Positions 16,862-26,241 are shown, counted from the first letter of the stretch. The stretch: DNA of 64,000 nt from JAJVHZ01 sp041395385 (GCA_041395385.1 JAWLAN010000013.1:62001-126000), one strand, 5' to 3'. The notes: a model not told the origin generated them from the letters alone. A program made the numbers and translations.

Positions 16862-18772
16862 ATGACCGCGACCTGTACCGAACTCCTGGGCGAGCGCGGC
16901 CCGCTGGCGGCGGCCATCCCCGGGTTTTCCGTGCGCGCCGGGCAGCAGGCGATGGCGGAGTGCGTCGCGGAGGCGATCGCCCGGCGCTCGGCGCTGGTCT
17001 GCGAGGCCGGAACCGGCGTCGGCAAGACCTTCGCCTACCTGGTGCCGGCCCTGCTCTCCGGCCAGCGGGTCATTGTCTCCACCGGCACCAGGACGCTGCA
17101 GGACCAGCTCTTCCACCGTGACCTTCCCGTCGTGCGCAGGGCACTGCAGATGCCGGTCACCGTCGCCCTGCTGAAAGGGCGCGCCAACTACCTGTGCATA
17201 CACCGGCTGCAGCAGGCGCTGGCCGAGGGCGGCCCCGGCAGGGCCACGCAGGCGGCGCTGCTGAAGGTGCAGGCCTGGGCCGCGCGCACCCGCAGCGGCG
17301 ACGTGGCGGAGGTCGACGAGGTGCCGGAGGACGCGCCGGTGTGGCCGCTGGTCACCTCGACGGCCGAGAACTGCCTGGGCGGGGAGTGCCGCCACTTCCA
17401 GGAATGCTGGGTGGTCCGGGCACGATCCGAGGCGCAGGCCGCCGAGGTCGTGGTGGTGAATCATCACCTTTTCCTTGCCGATGCCGCGCTGAAGGAGACG
17501 GGCTTCGGCGAGGTGCTGCCGGGCGCGGATGCCGTCATCTTCGACGAGGCGCATCAGCTGCCGGAGACCGCGGCACAGTTTTTCGGCAGCGCCTTCAGCA
17601 GCCGGCAGCTCATCGATCTGGCACGCGATGCGGTGCAGGCGCAGCTCGCCGAGGCGGGCGAGGCGACGGCGATCCGCGAGGCGGCCTACCGGATCGAGAA
17701 GGGCGCGCGCGATCTGCGGCTCGCGCTGGGGCAGGGCGAGACGCGCGCGGAATGGTCGGCGGTGCGCGATCGACCGGCCGTGGCCGAAGCCATGGTCGGG
17801 CTCGCGGCCAGTCTGCGCGGTCTCCAGGGTCACGTCGAGGCCATGGCCGAGCGCGGGCCGATGCTCGCCAATGCCCTGAAGCGTTGTGCGCAGTTGAGCG
17901 GTGAGCTGCGGCATTTCGACGGCGAGGCGGGCGAGGAGACCGTGCGCTGGTTCGAGACCAGCGCGCGCGGATTCACGCTCTATGCCACGCCGCTGGACAT
18001 CGCCCCGCTCTTTCAGCAGCGGGTGGGGGCGCAGCCGTGCGCCCAGATCTTCACCTCCGCCACGCTCGCCGTGCGCGAGGATTTCGGCTATTTCACCCGC
18101 CAGCTCGGGCTGGAGTTCGCGACCACGCAGTGCGTGGAGAGCCCGTTCGACTACGCGCGCCAGGCGCTCTTGTATCTGCCCGCGATCGCGCTCGACCCCC
18201 GCGAGCATGGCTACACGGCGGCGGTGATCGAGGCCGCGCTGCCGGCGCTGGAGGCGAGCCGCGGCCGCGCGTTCCTGCTCTTCACCAGCCATCGCGCGCT
18301 GCGCGAGGCCCGCGAGCTGCTGCGTGCGCGCGTGGACTATCCGCTGTTCGCGCAGGGCGAGATGCCGCGCGGGGAGCTCCTGGAGCGATTCCGCGCCACG
18401 CCGAACTCGGTGCTGCTCGGTACGGCGAGCTTCTGGGAGGGCGTGGACGTGCGCGGCGAGGCGCTGTCCTGCGTCATCATCGACAAGCTGCCGTTCGCGG
18501 CGCCCGACGATCCGATGACCCAGGCGCGGATCCGCGCGCTCACGCGCCGCGGCGTGAACGCCTTCCGGGACTATCAGCTCCCGGAGGCGGTGATCGCGCT
18601 GAAGCAGGGCGTGGGCCGGCTCATCCGCGACGTGCACGACCGCGGTGTGCTGTGCCTGTGCGATCCGCGGCTGCGCGGCCGGTCCTACGGCAAGGTGTTC
18701 CTGGCCGCGCTGCCGCCCATGCGGCGTACGCAGCGGATCGAGGACGTGCGCGAATTCTTTTGGGAGTCATAG
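16862..18772 (+). CDS. yoaA: ATP-dependent DNA helicase, YoaA/DinG family
   Basis: A 636-residue XPD-like superfamily 2 helicase. Walker A is CEAGTGVGKTFAYLVPALL (about 47-65), the DEAH box is AVIFDEAHQLPE, and motif VI is in KQGVGRLIRDVHDRG. Between motifs Ia and II it has cysteines spaced for a [4Fe-4S] cluster (NYLCIHR, then NCLGGECRHFQEC), followed by VVVNHHLFLAD. The length and the cluster fit YoaA (about 636 residues in E. coli) better than DinG. YoaA works with HolC in replication-fork repair. A structured repeat begins 22 nt after the stop and hemN follows on the same strand. Confidence 0.93.
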   Translation: MTATCTELLGERGPLAAAIPGFSVRAGQQAMAECVAEAIARRSALVCEAGTGVGKTFAYLVPALLSGQRVIVSTGTRTLQDQLFHRDLPVVRRALQMPVTVALLKGRANYLCIHRLQQALAEGGPGRATQAALLKVQAWAARTRSGDVAEVDEVPEDAPVWPLVTSTAENCLGGECRHFQECWVVRARSEAQAAEVVVVNHHLFLADAALKETGFGEVLPGADAVIFDEAHQLPETAAQFFGSAFSSRQLIDLARDAVQAQLAEAGEATAIREAAYRIEKGARDLRLALGQGETRAEWSAVRDRPAVAEAMVGLAASLRGLQGHVEAMAERGPMLANALKRCAQLSGELRHFDGEAGEETVRWFETSARGFTLYATPLDIAPLFQQRVGAQPCAQIFTSATLAVREDFGYFTRQLGLEFATTQCVESPFDYARQALLYLPAIALDPREHGYTAAVIEAALPALEASRGRAFLLFTSHRALREARELLRARVDYPLFAQGEMPRGELLERFRATPNSVLLGTASFWEGVDVRGEALSCVIIDKLPFAAPDDPMTQARIRALTRRGVNAFRDYQLPEAVIALKQGVGRLIRDVHDRGVLCLCDPRLRGRSYGKVFLAALPPMRRTQRIEDVREFFWES

Positions 18773-18794
18773 CACGATTCCAGTGCAGATCCTC

Positions 18795-18920
18795 GGCCCG
18801 TCCCGTTCCCGCTCGGCTAACGGTCGCGATACATCCTGTATCGCTCCCTACCGCGATGTCGTGCTCGCTCTCCCTGCTGCGCGCGACATCGAGGCGCGCC
18901 GTGCGGGAACGGGACGGGCC
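18795..18920. repeat. Structured REP-like repeat, copy 1 (downstream of yoaA)
   Basis: An 18-bp perfect inverted repeat, GGCCCGTCCCGTTCCCGC at 18795-18812 and its complement at 18903-18920, encloses a 76-nt core (18826-18901). The core holds hairpin A (GCGATACA, loop TCC, TGTATCGC; 18826-18844), the block CTACCG (GTAG on the minus strand, as in REP elements), and hairpin B (CGATGTCG at 18854-18861 with CGACATCG at 18884-18891). It ends in AGGCGCGCCG. Copy 2 lies at 50854-51023 with compensatory changes in both hairpins. No T-tract follows, so this is not a standard terminator. Confidence 0.8.
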
Positions 18921-19003
18921 AGTGCCGCGTTGGCCACGTGGCATCCTGCGCGGAGAAAATGCGGAAGGGCAATGACATCAGCCGGTTATACGCCTGAACC
19001 GGG

Positions 19004-19017
19004 TTGATCTGTGTCAA
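19004..19017 (+). promoter_or_regulatory. FNR/Anr-type box upstream of hemN
   Basis: TTGATCTGTGTCAA matches the FNR consensus TTGAT-N4-ATCAA at nine of ten defined positions. Its centre is 29.5 nt upstream of an AT-rich -10 candidate (AAATTA, 19040-19045), so it would be centred near -41.5, the class II activator position. hemN is a classic FNR/Anr target in gammaproteobacteria. Inference: hemN is induced when oxygen falls. The ATG is 77 nt downstream of the box. Confidence 0.7.
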
Positions 19018-19094
19018 AGTGCCACCCGCGGTTAGTGCGAAATTACGCTGGCCCGGCGGCCCGTGCCGGGCGCAATTGAGGAGGCGAACACACC

Positions 19095-20489
19095 ATGCAG
19101 ACCACGGCCGTTTTCGATAGCGATCTCATCCAGCGCTACGATCGCCAGGGTCCGCGCTACACCTCCTATCCCACTGCGGTGCAATTCCAGGAGAGTTTCG
19201 GTGAGGACGAGTACCGGGATGCCGTGGCCGTCACCAACGGCGATCTCATCCCGGCGCCGCTGTCGCTCTACTTTCACATCCCGTTCTGCGCCACCGTCTG
19301 CTATTACTGCGCGTGCAACAAGGTGGTCACTGCCAATCGCGCCCGGGCCGAGCAGTACCTGCAGCGTCTGCTCAAGGAGGTCGCGCGCCAGGGCGCGCTG
19401 TTCGATCGGTCCCGCGAGGTCGAGCAGCTGCACTGGGGCGGCGGCACGCCGACCTACCTCTCCCGCGAGCAGATGCAGCGGCTCATGCAGGCCACGCGCG
19501 AGCATTTCACCGTGTCGGAGGACGGCGGCGTGGAGTTCTCGATCGAGATCGATCCGCGCACCGTGAGCGCCGAGGACGTCGCGTTCCTGCGCGAGCTCGG
19601 CTTCAACCGCGTCAGCCTGGGGGTGCAGGACTTCGACCGACGGGTGCAGGCTGCCGTCAACCGCATACAGCCGGCGGAGCAGACCATGGCGGTCATCGAC
19701 GCCGCCCGCGCCGCGCGCTTCCGTTCGATCAGCATCGATCTCATCTACGGACTGCCGCTGCAGACCGTGGCGAGCTTCGATCGCACCCTGGAACAGGTGA
19801 TCGAGGCCGCGCCCGATCGGATATCGGTGTTCAACTACGCGCACCTGCCGCACATGTTCAAGGTGCAGCGACAGATCCAGGAGTCGCAGCTGCCGGAGCC
19901 GGCCCAGAAGCTGAACATGCTCGCGCACACCGTCGAGCGGCTCACGGCCGCGGGCTACGTCTACATCGGCATGGACCACTTCGCGCTGCCGCAGGACGAG
20001 CTGGCGGTCGAGCAGCGCGAGGGGCGCCTGTCACGGAATTTCCAGGGTTACTCGACACACGACCACTGCGACATCGTCGGTCTGGGGGTCTCCGCGATCG
20101 GCCGCATCGGCAACGTCTACTGCCAGAATGAACGCGAGCTGGCGCGTTACCAGGCGCGCATCGATGAAGGCGGTCTGGCGGTATTTCGCGGTGTGGAGCT
20201 CAACAACGACGACGAGTTGCGGCGCGCGGTGATCATGCAGCTCATCTGCAATTTCGAGCTCGATACGGCCGCCGTCGAGGAGCGCTTCGGAATCCGCTTT
20301 AGCCGCTATTTCGCCGACGAGCTGCGGGTGCTGGAGGGCATGCAGGCCGACGGGTTGCTGAGGATCGACGGGGCGCGCATCGAGGTCCTGCCGCGAGGGC
20401 GCCTGCTCATCCGCAACGTCTGCATGGTCTTCGATCGCTACCTGACCCACCACGGGGACGATCGGCCGCGCTATTCGCGCGTCGTCTGA
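19095..20489 (+). CDS. hemN: Oxygen-independent coproporphyrinogen III oxidase
   Basis: A 464-residue radical SAM enzyme that decarboxylates coproporphyrinogen III to protoporphyrinogen IX without oxygen. The cluster cysteines are Cys65, Cys69 and Cys72 in HIPFCATVCYYCACNKVVT; the fourth Cys in the CxC is typical of true HemN. The GGGTP motif (LHWGGGTPTYL) and the C-terminal HemN domain (about 350-450) are present, and the length matches E. coli HemN (457). The HemN-type motif argues against HemW. An FNR-like box upstream fits anaerobic expression. Confidence 0.95.
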   Translation: MQTTAVFDSDLIQRYDRQGPRYTSYPTAVQFQESFGEDEYRDAVAVTNGDLIPAPLSLYFHIPFCATVCYYCACNKVVTANRARAEQYLQRLLKEVARQGALFDRSREVEQLHWGGGTPTYLSREQMQRLMQATREHFTVSEDGGVEFSIEIDPRTVSAEDVAFLRELGFNRVSLGVQDFDRRVQAAVNRIQPAEQTMAVIDAARAARFRSISIDLIYGLPLQTVASFDRTLEQVIEAAPDRISVFNYAHLPHMFKVQRQIQESQLPEPAQKLNMLAHTVERLTAAGYVYIGMDHFALPQDELAVEQREGRLSRNFQGYSTHDHCDIVGLGVSAIGRIGNVYCQNERELARYQARIDEGGLAVFRGVELNNDDELRRAVIMQLICNFELDTAAVEERFGIRFSRYFADELRVLEGMQADGLLRIDGARIEVLPRGRLLIRNVCMVFDRYLTHHGDDRPRYSRVV

Positions 20490-20951
20490 GGGCGCGCGCC
20501 GTTGCGGGGCGGCGGCCTTCGCCGGGCCGGGATCCGATCGACACGCCGGCCAGGGATTACTTCCCGCAATCGGCAAGAGCATGATTCAATAACCGCATCC
20601 GGGAGAACGCGGCGAAGACGATCGCCGCCGCGGGAGGGGCGTGATGGACAGCGCATGGTGGTGGCCCCGCGTCGCGCCCAGGGCGGGCGGCCGGCGCATC
20701 TCGCCTGCGTCCCGCCCCGTCAGCCCTTTCCCACGTCTGCCGAGCGGCACCGCCCGCGCCGATGCGCCGTTTCCTGAACACCTCCGCAGATATCATCCCT
20801 CTCGCCCGGCTATCGTTGAACGTGCCAGGCGGCCATTGTCCGTCGCCAGCCAGGGCCGGGCCCGGTCGCCCGGATGGCACGGCTTCTGCCAGCGAAACCT
20901 GGTTTTCGTCGAAGGTCGTTTTCAAGGTCCAACCCGCAAGAGGAAGACATC
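20490..20951. other. 462-nt intergenic region without a supported gene
   Basis: Open frames on both strands here have no start signal and no recognisable protein features (Arg/Pro/Ala-rich shadow composition). No terminator or paired promoter hexamers are clear. It presumably carries the promoter of the downstream coiled-coil gene, whose ribosome binding site (GAGGAAG) stands just before 20952. Confidence 0.4.
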
Positions 20952-22415
20952 ATGGACGTGATTTCACAGTGGTGGCCACATCTGCTGGCGGCCGCCGTGC
21001 TGGGCACTGCGCTCGGCTACTGGTTGCGCCGCGCCGGCGCCGCCGCCGCGGCGGGGCCGGCCGACACGGGCACGGCGGCCCAGGAGGCCCCGATCGCCGA
21101 TACTCCGCGCCCGCCAACGGCCGACGTCGAGACCGGGCACGAGCCGGAGGCACAGCGCGCCGAGCGCGCGCAGGCCGAGCCGAGCGAGCTGCGTCACGGG
21201 CAGGACCGGCTGCAGGCGGATCTCGGCCACCGCATCGAGGAACTCGAGGCACAACTGCGCGAACGCGACGATTGCATCGCCCGGCTGACCGACGCAGCGC
21301 GCGCGGACCAGCCCGCGCGCATGGCGTTCGGCAGCGAACCGCCCATCAGCCGGGAGGAGGTGGACACGCTGTTCGCCGAGATCATCGAGGCGCGCAAGGC
21401 CATGAAGGCCGCGGAGCAGGAGGCGCGCCGGCGCGAAGAGGAGGTCGCCGGGGAACTGGCGGAGGCCTATGCGGAGCTGCAGGCGGCCAGCGCCGCGATA
21501 CGCGGGCGCGAGCAGCGGCTGAGCGGCGAGCTGGAGGAGGCGAGGCGGGAGCTCGAGGAGGCCGCGGATCGGCTTGCCGCGACCCGCGCCGTGGAGCAGG
21601 CCCTGCGCGGGGAGCTGGAGCAGTCCCTCGCCGCGGAATCCGTGGCGCGGCGGCAGGCGCAGGAACTGCTGGAGGAGAACGCCCGCCTTAGCGTCGCGTA
21701 CAGGGAGCTCGAGGCGCGATTGAGCTCGGCCATGGAGAGGGAGCAGGCGGTGAATGCGGAGCTGCGGGCGCAGCTCACCGAGGCCCGCGGCCGCGTCGCG
21801 ACGATGGACGAGGAGGAACAGGGACTACGTGAGGAACTGATGGCATCGCAGCGCCTGGCCGAGGTCGCGGCGGAGCGCGAGACGTCGTTGAGGCTCCAGC
21901 TCGACCGCGCCGGGCAGCGCATCGCCGCGCTGGAGGCGCGGGAGGCGGCGAGATCGGGCGCTGAGCGGCCGGCCCCGCCGGCCGCGAGCATCCATCGACT
22001 GGAGGTCCCCGTGCCCGACGGCCGGGAGTCGCGCGACAGCCGGAGCGAAGAGGGCGGCGGCGTGCCGTCGCGCGCCGCGGGGTTGGCGGTGGAGGAACTC
22101 GAGCGCCTGGTCCTCGCGGCGGGCGAGGGCTGCAAGCCGGCAGGCGGCGAGCTGGCCGACGGGCAGCGACCCGACGATCTCAAGGCCATCGGCGGGATCG
22201 GACCGGTGAACGAACGCTGGCTGCACGGCAACGGCATCTACTTCTATGCCCAGATTGCCGGCTGGTCGCCGGAGGAAATGGCGTGGGTGGCCCGGCATCT
22301 GCCGAATTTCGGCAAGCGCGTCTATCGGGAGAATTGGGTGCGCCAGGCGGCGGAGCTGGCGCGGCCGGGTGCGTCAATCGGGACCGACCAGCGTCGGCGG
22401 GCCGATCGCCACTGA
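20952..22415 (+). CDS. Membrane-anchored coiled-coil protein with C-terminal helix-hairpin-helix domain
   Basis: A 487-residue protein. One N-terminal membrane segment (WWPHLLAAAVLGTALGYWL) is followed by an Ala/Pro/Glu linker and about 300 residues of heptad-rich coiled coil (about 75-370, e.g. SGELEEARRELEEAADRLAA). The C-terminal 65 residues form a helix-hairpin-helix-like domain, DDLKAIGGIGPVNERWLHGN with IYFYAQIAGWSPEEMAW. This end domain (LKxIxGIGPxxExxLxxxGIxxxxQIAxW) occurs at the C-terminus of various NuoE-like and L21-like proteins and is thought to bind nucleic acid or protein. The ATG at 20952 has a GAGGAAG ribosome binding site. Its role is unknown; a scaffold tethering DNA to the membrane would be speculation. 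Confidence 0.75.
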   Translation: MDVISQWWPHLLAAAVLGTALGYWLRRAGAAAAAGPADTGTAAQEAPIADTPRPPTADVETGHEPEAQRAERAQAEPSELRHGQDRLQADLGHRIEELEAQLRERDDCIARLTDAARADQPARMAFGSEPPISREEVDTLFAEIIEARKAMKAAEQEARRREEEVAGELAEAYAELQAASAAIRGREQRLSGELEEARRELEEAADRLAATRAVEQALRGELEQSLAAESVARRQAQELLEENARLSVAYRELEARLSSAMEREQAVNAELRAQLTEARGRVATMDEEEQGLREELMASQRLAEVAAERETSLRLQLDRAGQRIAALEAREAARSGAERPAPPAASIHRLEVPVPDGRESRDSRSEEGGGVPSRAAGLAVEELERLVLAAGEGCKPAGGELADGQRPDDLKAIGGIGPVNERWLHGNGIYFYAQIAGWSPEEMAWVARHLPNFGKRVYRENWVRQAAELARPGASIGTDQRRRADRH

Positions 22416-22431
22416 ACTCCTGCGACGGCGC

Positions 22432-22698
22432 TCAGCCGCCGCCGCGCCGGTAGTGCTTGAGGAACTCGTCGAGAAATTGCGCGGCGTGTGCGCGGCTGCC
22501 GTCCCGGAACTCGAACGTCAGCCGCAGTCGGGGCAGTCGCAGCGAGGCGATCCGCAGCGGCGGCGCATCCGCATAGCGGATCGTAATGCGTTCCCGGCCC
22601 TCGCCCGTCTCCACTGACCCCGGCGCCCGCCGGTAGCCGCGGCCCGCAAAGGCGACGGGCAGCAGCCGGAGAAACTCCGGCTCGTCCAGGCTCATCAT
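22432..22698 (-). CDS. Small hypothetical protein at the end of the AOR operon
   Basis: An 88-residue protein from the ATG at 22698; the frame continues upstream to a GTG at 22800 that overlaps the MoaD-like gene but lacks a ribosome binding site. It is basic and beta/helix mixed (EFLRLLPVAFAGRGYRRAPG, then PRLRLTFEFRDGSRAHAAQF, ending in FLKHYRRGGG). I do not recognise the family. Its place as last gene after the MoaD-like carrier suggests a role in assembly or cofactor insertion of the tungsten enzyme, which is inference from position only. A trailing Gly-Gly-Gly is a curiosity next to a MoaD-like protein that itself ends in Gly-Gly. Confidence 0.6.
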   Translation of the reverse strand: MMSLDEPEFLRLLPVAFAGRGYRRAPGSVETGEGRERITIRYADAPPLRIASLRLPRLRLTFEFRDGSRAHAAQFLDEFLKHYRRGGG

Positions 22699-22775
22699 CA
22701 ATTCGACGCGATGGAGCTCCCCGGCATTCAGTGCGGAATGCCCGCATCCATCCGCCGCCTCCGGTCCCTGGTTCC

Positions 22776-23027
22776 TCAACCGCCGGCCACCGGCGGCCAC
22801 ACCGCCAGGGTGTCGCCGTCCCGCAATATGGCCTGGTCGCGTTCGGAAGGAGGGACGTAGACGCCGTTGAGCACCACGAGATGCGCGAGTCTGCGCGGCA
22901 CGCCGTAGCGGTCGATCACCTGGTTCGGGGTAGTGCCCGGCGCGACCTCCGATTCGATCCGATGATCGCGCGCGTCGTCCGGCAGGTATTCGCCCAGCGT
23001 GGCGTAGAGCTTGAACGTCAGTTTCAT
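22776..23027 (-). CDS. MoaD/ThiS-family sulfur carrier
   Basis: An 83-residue beta-grasp protein ending in AVWPPVAGG. The C-terminal Gly-Gly is the residue pair that becomes a thiocarboxylate for dithiolene sulfur transfer in molybdopterin synthesis. The body (MKLTFKLYATLGEYLPDDAR, then VLNGVYVPPSERDQAI) matches MoaD paralogues found in aldehyde oxidoreductase operons. It lies 67 nt downstream of the FAD subunit gene. Inference: it is a carrier for the tungstopterin of the operon's own enzyme, not the housekeeping MoaD, since no moaE accompanies it. Confidence 0.85.
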   Translation of the reverse strand: MKLTFKLYATLGEYLPDDARDHRIESEVAPGTTPNQVIDRYGVPRRLAHLVVLNGVYVPPSERDQAILRDGDTLAVWPPVAGG

Positions 23028-23094
23028 GCGCAGCCTGGCTCCGGTCCGGAGCGCCGATCCTACCAGCCGCAGCGCGATCCGCGCGCCGTGGCCC

Positions 23095-24366
23095 TCAGAT
23101 GAGACCCGCGTTGAATCCCACCGCCTGGGTGCTGCCCAGGTAGGCCTCCATGATGCGAGTCGGATCCTTGAGGAGTTTTTCCTTCCACTCGCGCAGCCGG
23201 GTCTTGGTCTGGATCAGTCCGCGCAGCACGCCGACGTGCTCGGTGAGGCCCAGGCTGGTGGCGCCCACCAGCACGTCGTCCTCGAACTGCAGATTGAGAT
23301 AACGATAGCGGCCCGGGTCGCAGAGCTCCGTGCTTTCGCCGTCCTTTGCGCCCATCCACAGGCCGAAGGAGCTCGAGATGAGTCCGAGGGTGTCGAGCAC
23401 GTTCATGTTGACGCTGCCGCGGTGGACGGCGCCCCGCCGCCCCGCCATGTTGCGCGCCGCGAGCTGGCCGTGGTCGGCGGCCGTGGGCTGTATGGCCTGC
23501 ACCGAGTACTCGCCCGTGGAGAAGTCCAGGCCCTGCGCCACGTCGCCTGCGGCGTATACGTCCGGGTTGCTGGTCTGCATCTGGCGATCGATCAATATGC
23601 CGTGATCGGTCTTGATGCCGCTGCCGTGGAGGAACTCGACGTTCGGCCGCACGCCGGTGGCGGAGATGATGAGGTCGGCGGCCAGCACCGTGCCGCTGTC
23701 CAGGCGCACGGCGAACTTGCGCCCGCCGGCCCCGGGCTCGATCGCCACGACCTTGGTGGAGGTGTGCACGTGCACGCCCTTTTCCTCGCACCACTTCTTG
23801 ATGAGGCTGCCGGCGGTGTTGTTCATCATGCGCGGCACCATGCGGTCGGCCATCTCCACGACGGTCAGGTCCACGCCCCGCTTGGCCAGCGCCTCGAGGA
23901 TGATGCAGCCGATGAAGCCCGCGCCCATCAGCACGACCTTCGCCCCGGGCACCGCGCCCTGCGCGATATGCCGGGCATCCGCCAGCGTCCAGCAGGGGTG
24001 GATGCCGGGCAGGTCCATGCCGGGGATCGGCGGCGAGACCGGACGCGAGCCGGTGGCGAGGAGCAGCTTGTCGTAGGCCAGCGCGCCGCCGCCGGCGAGC
24101 TGCACGCTCCTGGCGGCGGTATCGACACTCTGCACGCGGTCGCGCTTCAAGTCGAGGCGCAGCCGCTCGAAATGCGCCGGGTCCTTGCGCAGGTGCGTGC
24201 CTTCCTCGCCGACCTTGCGGATCAGCAGGTAGGGCAGGGCCATGCGCGAGTACGGCGGCTCGGGTTCGTCGCCGACGATGGTCACGCTCGCCTCGGGTTG
24301 CAGCCTGCGCAGCGTCTCCGCCGCGATGACTCCCGACGGTCCGGCACCGATGATGAGGTGTTTCAT
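23095..24366 (-). CDS. FAD-dependent NAD(P)H oxidoreductase subunit of AOR (AorC-like)
   Basis: A 423-residue two-dinucleotide-binding flavoprotein. The FAD site is IIGAGPSGVIAAETLRRL at the N-terminus, the NAD site is VVLMGAGFIGCIILEALAKR in the middle, and the second FAD motif is VYAAGDVAQG. It resembles NADH:rubredoxin/nitrite reductase-like proteins and the FAD subunit of the AorABC aldehyde oxidoreductase of Aromatoleum. It starts 1 nt after the stop of the catalytic subunit gene. Inference: it passes electrons between the polyferredoxin subunit and NAD(P). Confidence 0.87.
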   Translation of the reverse strand: MKHLIIGAGPSGVIAAETLRRLQPEASVTIVGDEPEPPYSRMALPYLLIRKVGEEGTHLRKDPAHFERLRLDLKRDRVQSVDTAARSVQLAGGGALAYDKLLLATGSRPVSPPIPGMDLPGIHPCWTLADARHIAQGAVPGAKVVLMGAGFIGCIILEALAKRGVDLTVVEMADRMVPRMMNNTAGSLIKKWCEEKGVHVHTSTKVVAIEPGAGGRKFAVRLDSGTVLAADLIISATGVRPNVEFLHGSGIKTDHGILIDRQMQTSNPDVYAAGDVAQGLDFSTGEYSVQAIQPTAADHGQLAARNMAGRRGAVHRGSVNMNVLDTLGLISSSFGLWMGAKDGESTELCDPGRYRYLNLQFEDDVLVGATSLGLTEHVGVLRGLIQTKTRLREWKEKLLKDPTRIMEAYLGSTQAVGFNAGLI

Positions 24367-24367
24367 G

Positions 24368-26218
24368 TCAGAGCCCCAGGCGCGCCTTGGTGGCCTGCAT
24401 CGGTTCGCCTTCCGGCGTCCAGCCGCGGACCTTGTAGTACTCCGGCAGCATCTTGTGCAGGTCGTTGGCCTTGCCCTTCGCCGGCCCGGTCTGCGCCGGC
24501 TCCGAGAGCAGGCGCTTGGGCAGCGTGTCGTCCTTGGCGGTGAAGCCGGCGGCGTTGTTGAACATGCGCTCCATGTTCCAGATCCGCTCGCCCACTTCCA
24601 GCAGCTTCTCCAGCGACCAGTCGCCCTCGCAGGCTGCCGCGACCTGCGGCTGGATGTCGTTCAACGTCCATGCAAAGGTGGTGAACACGCACAGACCCGT
24701 GGAGTCGACCACCGAGGTCGCGTCCTGGAAGGCCTTGACGAGTTCCGCCTTGCCGTCGGTCACCAGCGGATCGGTCTTCACCGGGATGCCCAGCACCTCG
24801 GAGGCGACCGTATAGCCGCGCAGGTGGCAGGCGCCGCGATTGGAGGTGGCATAGGCCAGGCCCATGCCCTGGATGCCGCGCGGATCGTAGGCCGGGAACT
24901 CCAGACCCTTTACGCTCATGGACAGTTCCGGACGCCCGTACTTCTCGCACAGCCGCTTGGATCCCAGGCCGATGTCCCGCCCGAAGCCTTCGCCCCGGCA
25001 GGTGAGCTCGGTGAGCTTGGTGAGCGCCTCGGCGGAACCGAACTTCAGCTCGAGGCCGCCGGTGTGCGCCTTGGTGATCAGGCCCGTCTCGTACAGTTCC
25101 ATCGCCGCGGCGATCGTCGAGCCGAGCGTGATGGGATCGATGCCGTCCTCGTTGCAGAGGAAGTTGGCGTAGGTCAGCGCCTCCAGGTCCGAGACGCCGG
25201 TGTCGGATCCGAGCGCCCAGGCCGCCTCGTACTCCAGACCGCCGGAGGCGCCCCAGTACTGCGGCTTGTTGACGATGGTGTAGTGGTTCTGGTCGATCAC
25301 CGAGATGCGGCCGCAGGCGATCGTGCAGCCGAAGCACGCGGCGTTGGTGACCAGGTTGGCGCGTCCGTCGCTCGCGCGCACCTCATGCATGGCCTCGCCG
25401 GAGATCTTGCTTGCGCCCTCGAACTGGACTTCGCGCATGTTGCGCGTGGGCATGGCGCCGATCTCGTTAATCACGTTCATCAGCACCTGCGTGCCGTACT
25501 TGGGCAGGCCCTGGCCGGTCACCGCGTTGTCGGCAAGCACCTTCTTGCCGGCGTTGACGGCCTGCATGAAGGCCTTCGGATCCTTGATGTTGCCGACTCC
25601 CTTGGTGCCGCGCACGACCACGGCCTTGACGTTCTTCGACGCCATCACGGTGCCCACGCCGGAGCGGCCGGCGGCACGATGCAGGTCATTGACGATTGCC
25701 GAGAACAGGCAGCCCTGCTCGGCGGCGCGGCCGACCGCGGCGATGCGGATGAGCGGGTCCTGGTGCCTGGCGTGCAGGAGGTGGTCGGCGTCCCAGATGG
25801 ACTTGCCCCAGATCTCCGCGGCGTCCATCAGCTCGGCGTGATCGTTCTCGACGTAGAGATAGACCGGTTTCGGGGACTTGCCCTCGAAGATGATCATGTC
25901 CCAGCCGGCGCCCTTGAGCTCGGCGCCGATGAAACCGCCGGAATTCGAGCAGGCGATGGCGCCGGTGAGCGGCCCCTTGGTCACCACCGAGTAGCGGCCG
26001 CCGGTGGAAGCCATCGTGCCGGTCAGCGGGCCGGTGGTGAAGATGAGCTTGTTCTCCGGCGACAGCGGATCGACCTTCGGATCGATCTCCTCGACGAGGT
26101 ATTTGCTGGCCAGGCCACGCTGACCGAGGTACTGGTTGGCCCAGTCCATGTTCAGCGGTTCGCGCTTGATCGTGCCCTTGGCCAGGTTCACGCGCATGAC
26201 GTTACGAGTCCAACCCAT
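24368..26218 (-). CDS. Tungsten-containing aldehyde:ferredoxin oxidoreductase, catalytic subunit
   Basis: A 616-residue AOR-family protein that oxidises aldehydes (or reduces acids) at a tungsten-bispterin site. The N-terminal beta domain starts MGWTRNVMRVNLAKGTIKRE. The [4Fe-4S] ligands are Cys295, Cys298 and Cys302 in NAACFGCTIACGR, with Cys510 in the far C-terminal part. The pterin-region motifs (GRSGVGTVMASKNVKA, RGACHLRGYT) are present. The frame is open to 26680, but the ATG at 26218 has an AGGAGAG ribosome binding site and matches the family's start. It is flanked by polyferredoxin and FAD subunit genes as in aorABC. Benzaldehyde-type specificity cannot be deduced. Confidence 0.94.
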   Translation of the reverse strand: MGWTRNVMRVNLAKGTIKREPLNMDWANQYLGQRGLASKYLVEEIDPKVDPLSPENKLIFTTGPLTGTMASTGGRYSVVTKGPLTGAIACSNSGGFIGAELKGAGWDMIIFEGKSPKPVYLYVENDHAELMDAAEIWGKSIWDADHLLHARHQDPLIRIAAVGRAAEQGCLFSAIVNDLHRAAGRSGVGTVMASKNVKAVVVRGTKGVGNIKDPKAFMQAVNAGKKVLADNAVTGQGLPKYGTQVLMNVINEIGAMPTRNMREVQFEGASKISGEAMHEVRASDGRANLVTNAACFGCTIACGRISVIDQNHYTIVNKPQYWGASGGLEYEAAWALGSDTGVSDLEALTYANFLCNEDGIDPITLGSTIAAAMELYETGLITKAHTGGLELKFGSAEALTKLTELTCRGEGFGRDIGLGSKRLCEKYGRPELSMSVKGLEFPAYDPRGIQGMGLAYATSNRGACHLRGYTVASEVLGIPVKTDPLVTDGKAELVKAFQDATSVVDSTGLCVFTTFAWTLNDIQPQVAAACEGDWSLEKLLEVGERIWNMERMFNNAAGFTAKDDTLPKRLLSEPAQTGPAKGKANDLHKMLPEYYKVRGWTPEGEPMQATKARLGL

Positions 26219-26241
26219 GGCTGTCTCTCCTGTCCGTAAGG

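Noticed and set aside
18795..18920. Reading the repeat downstream of yoaA as an ordinary intrinsic terminator
   Set aside because: No T-tract follows any of its stems, and the same core recurs behind hrpA with paired changes and different outer arms.
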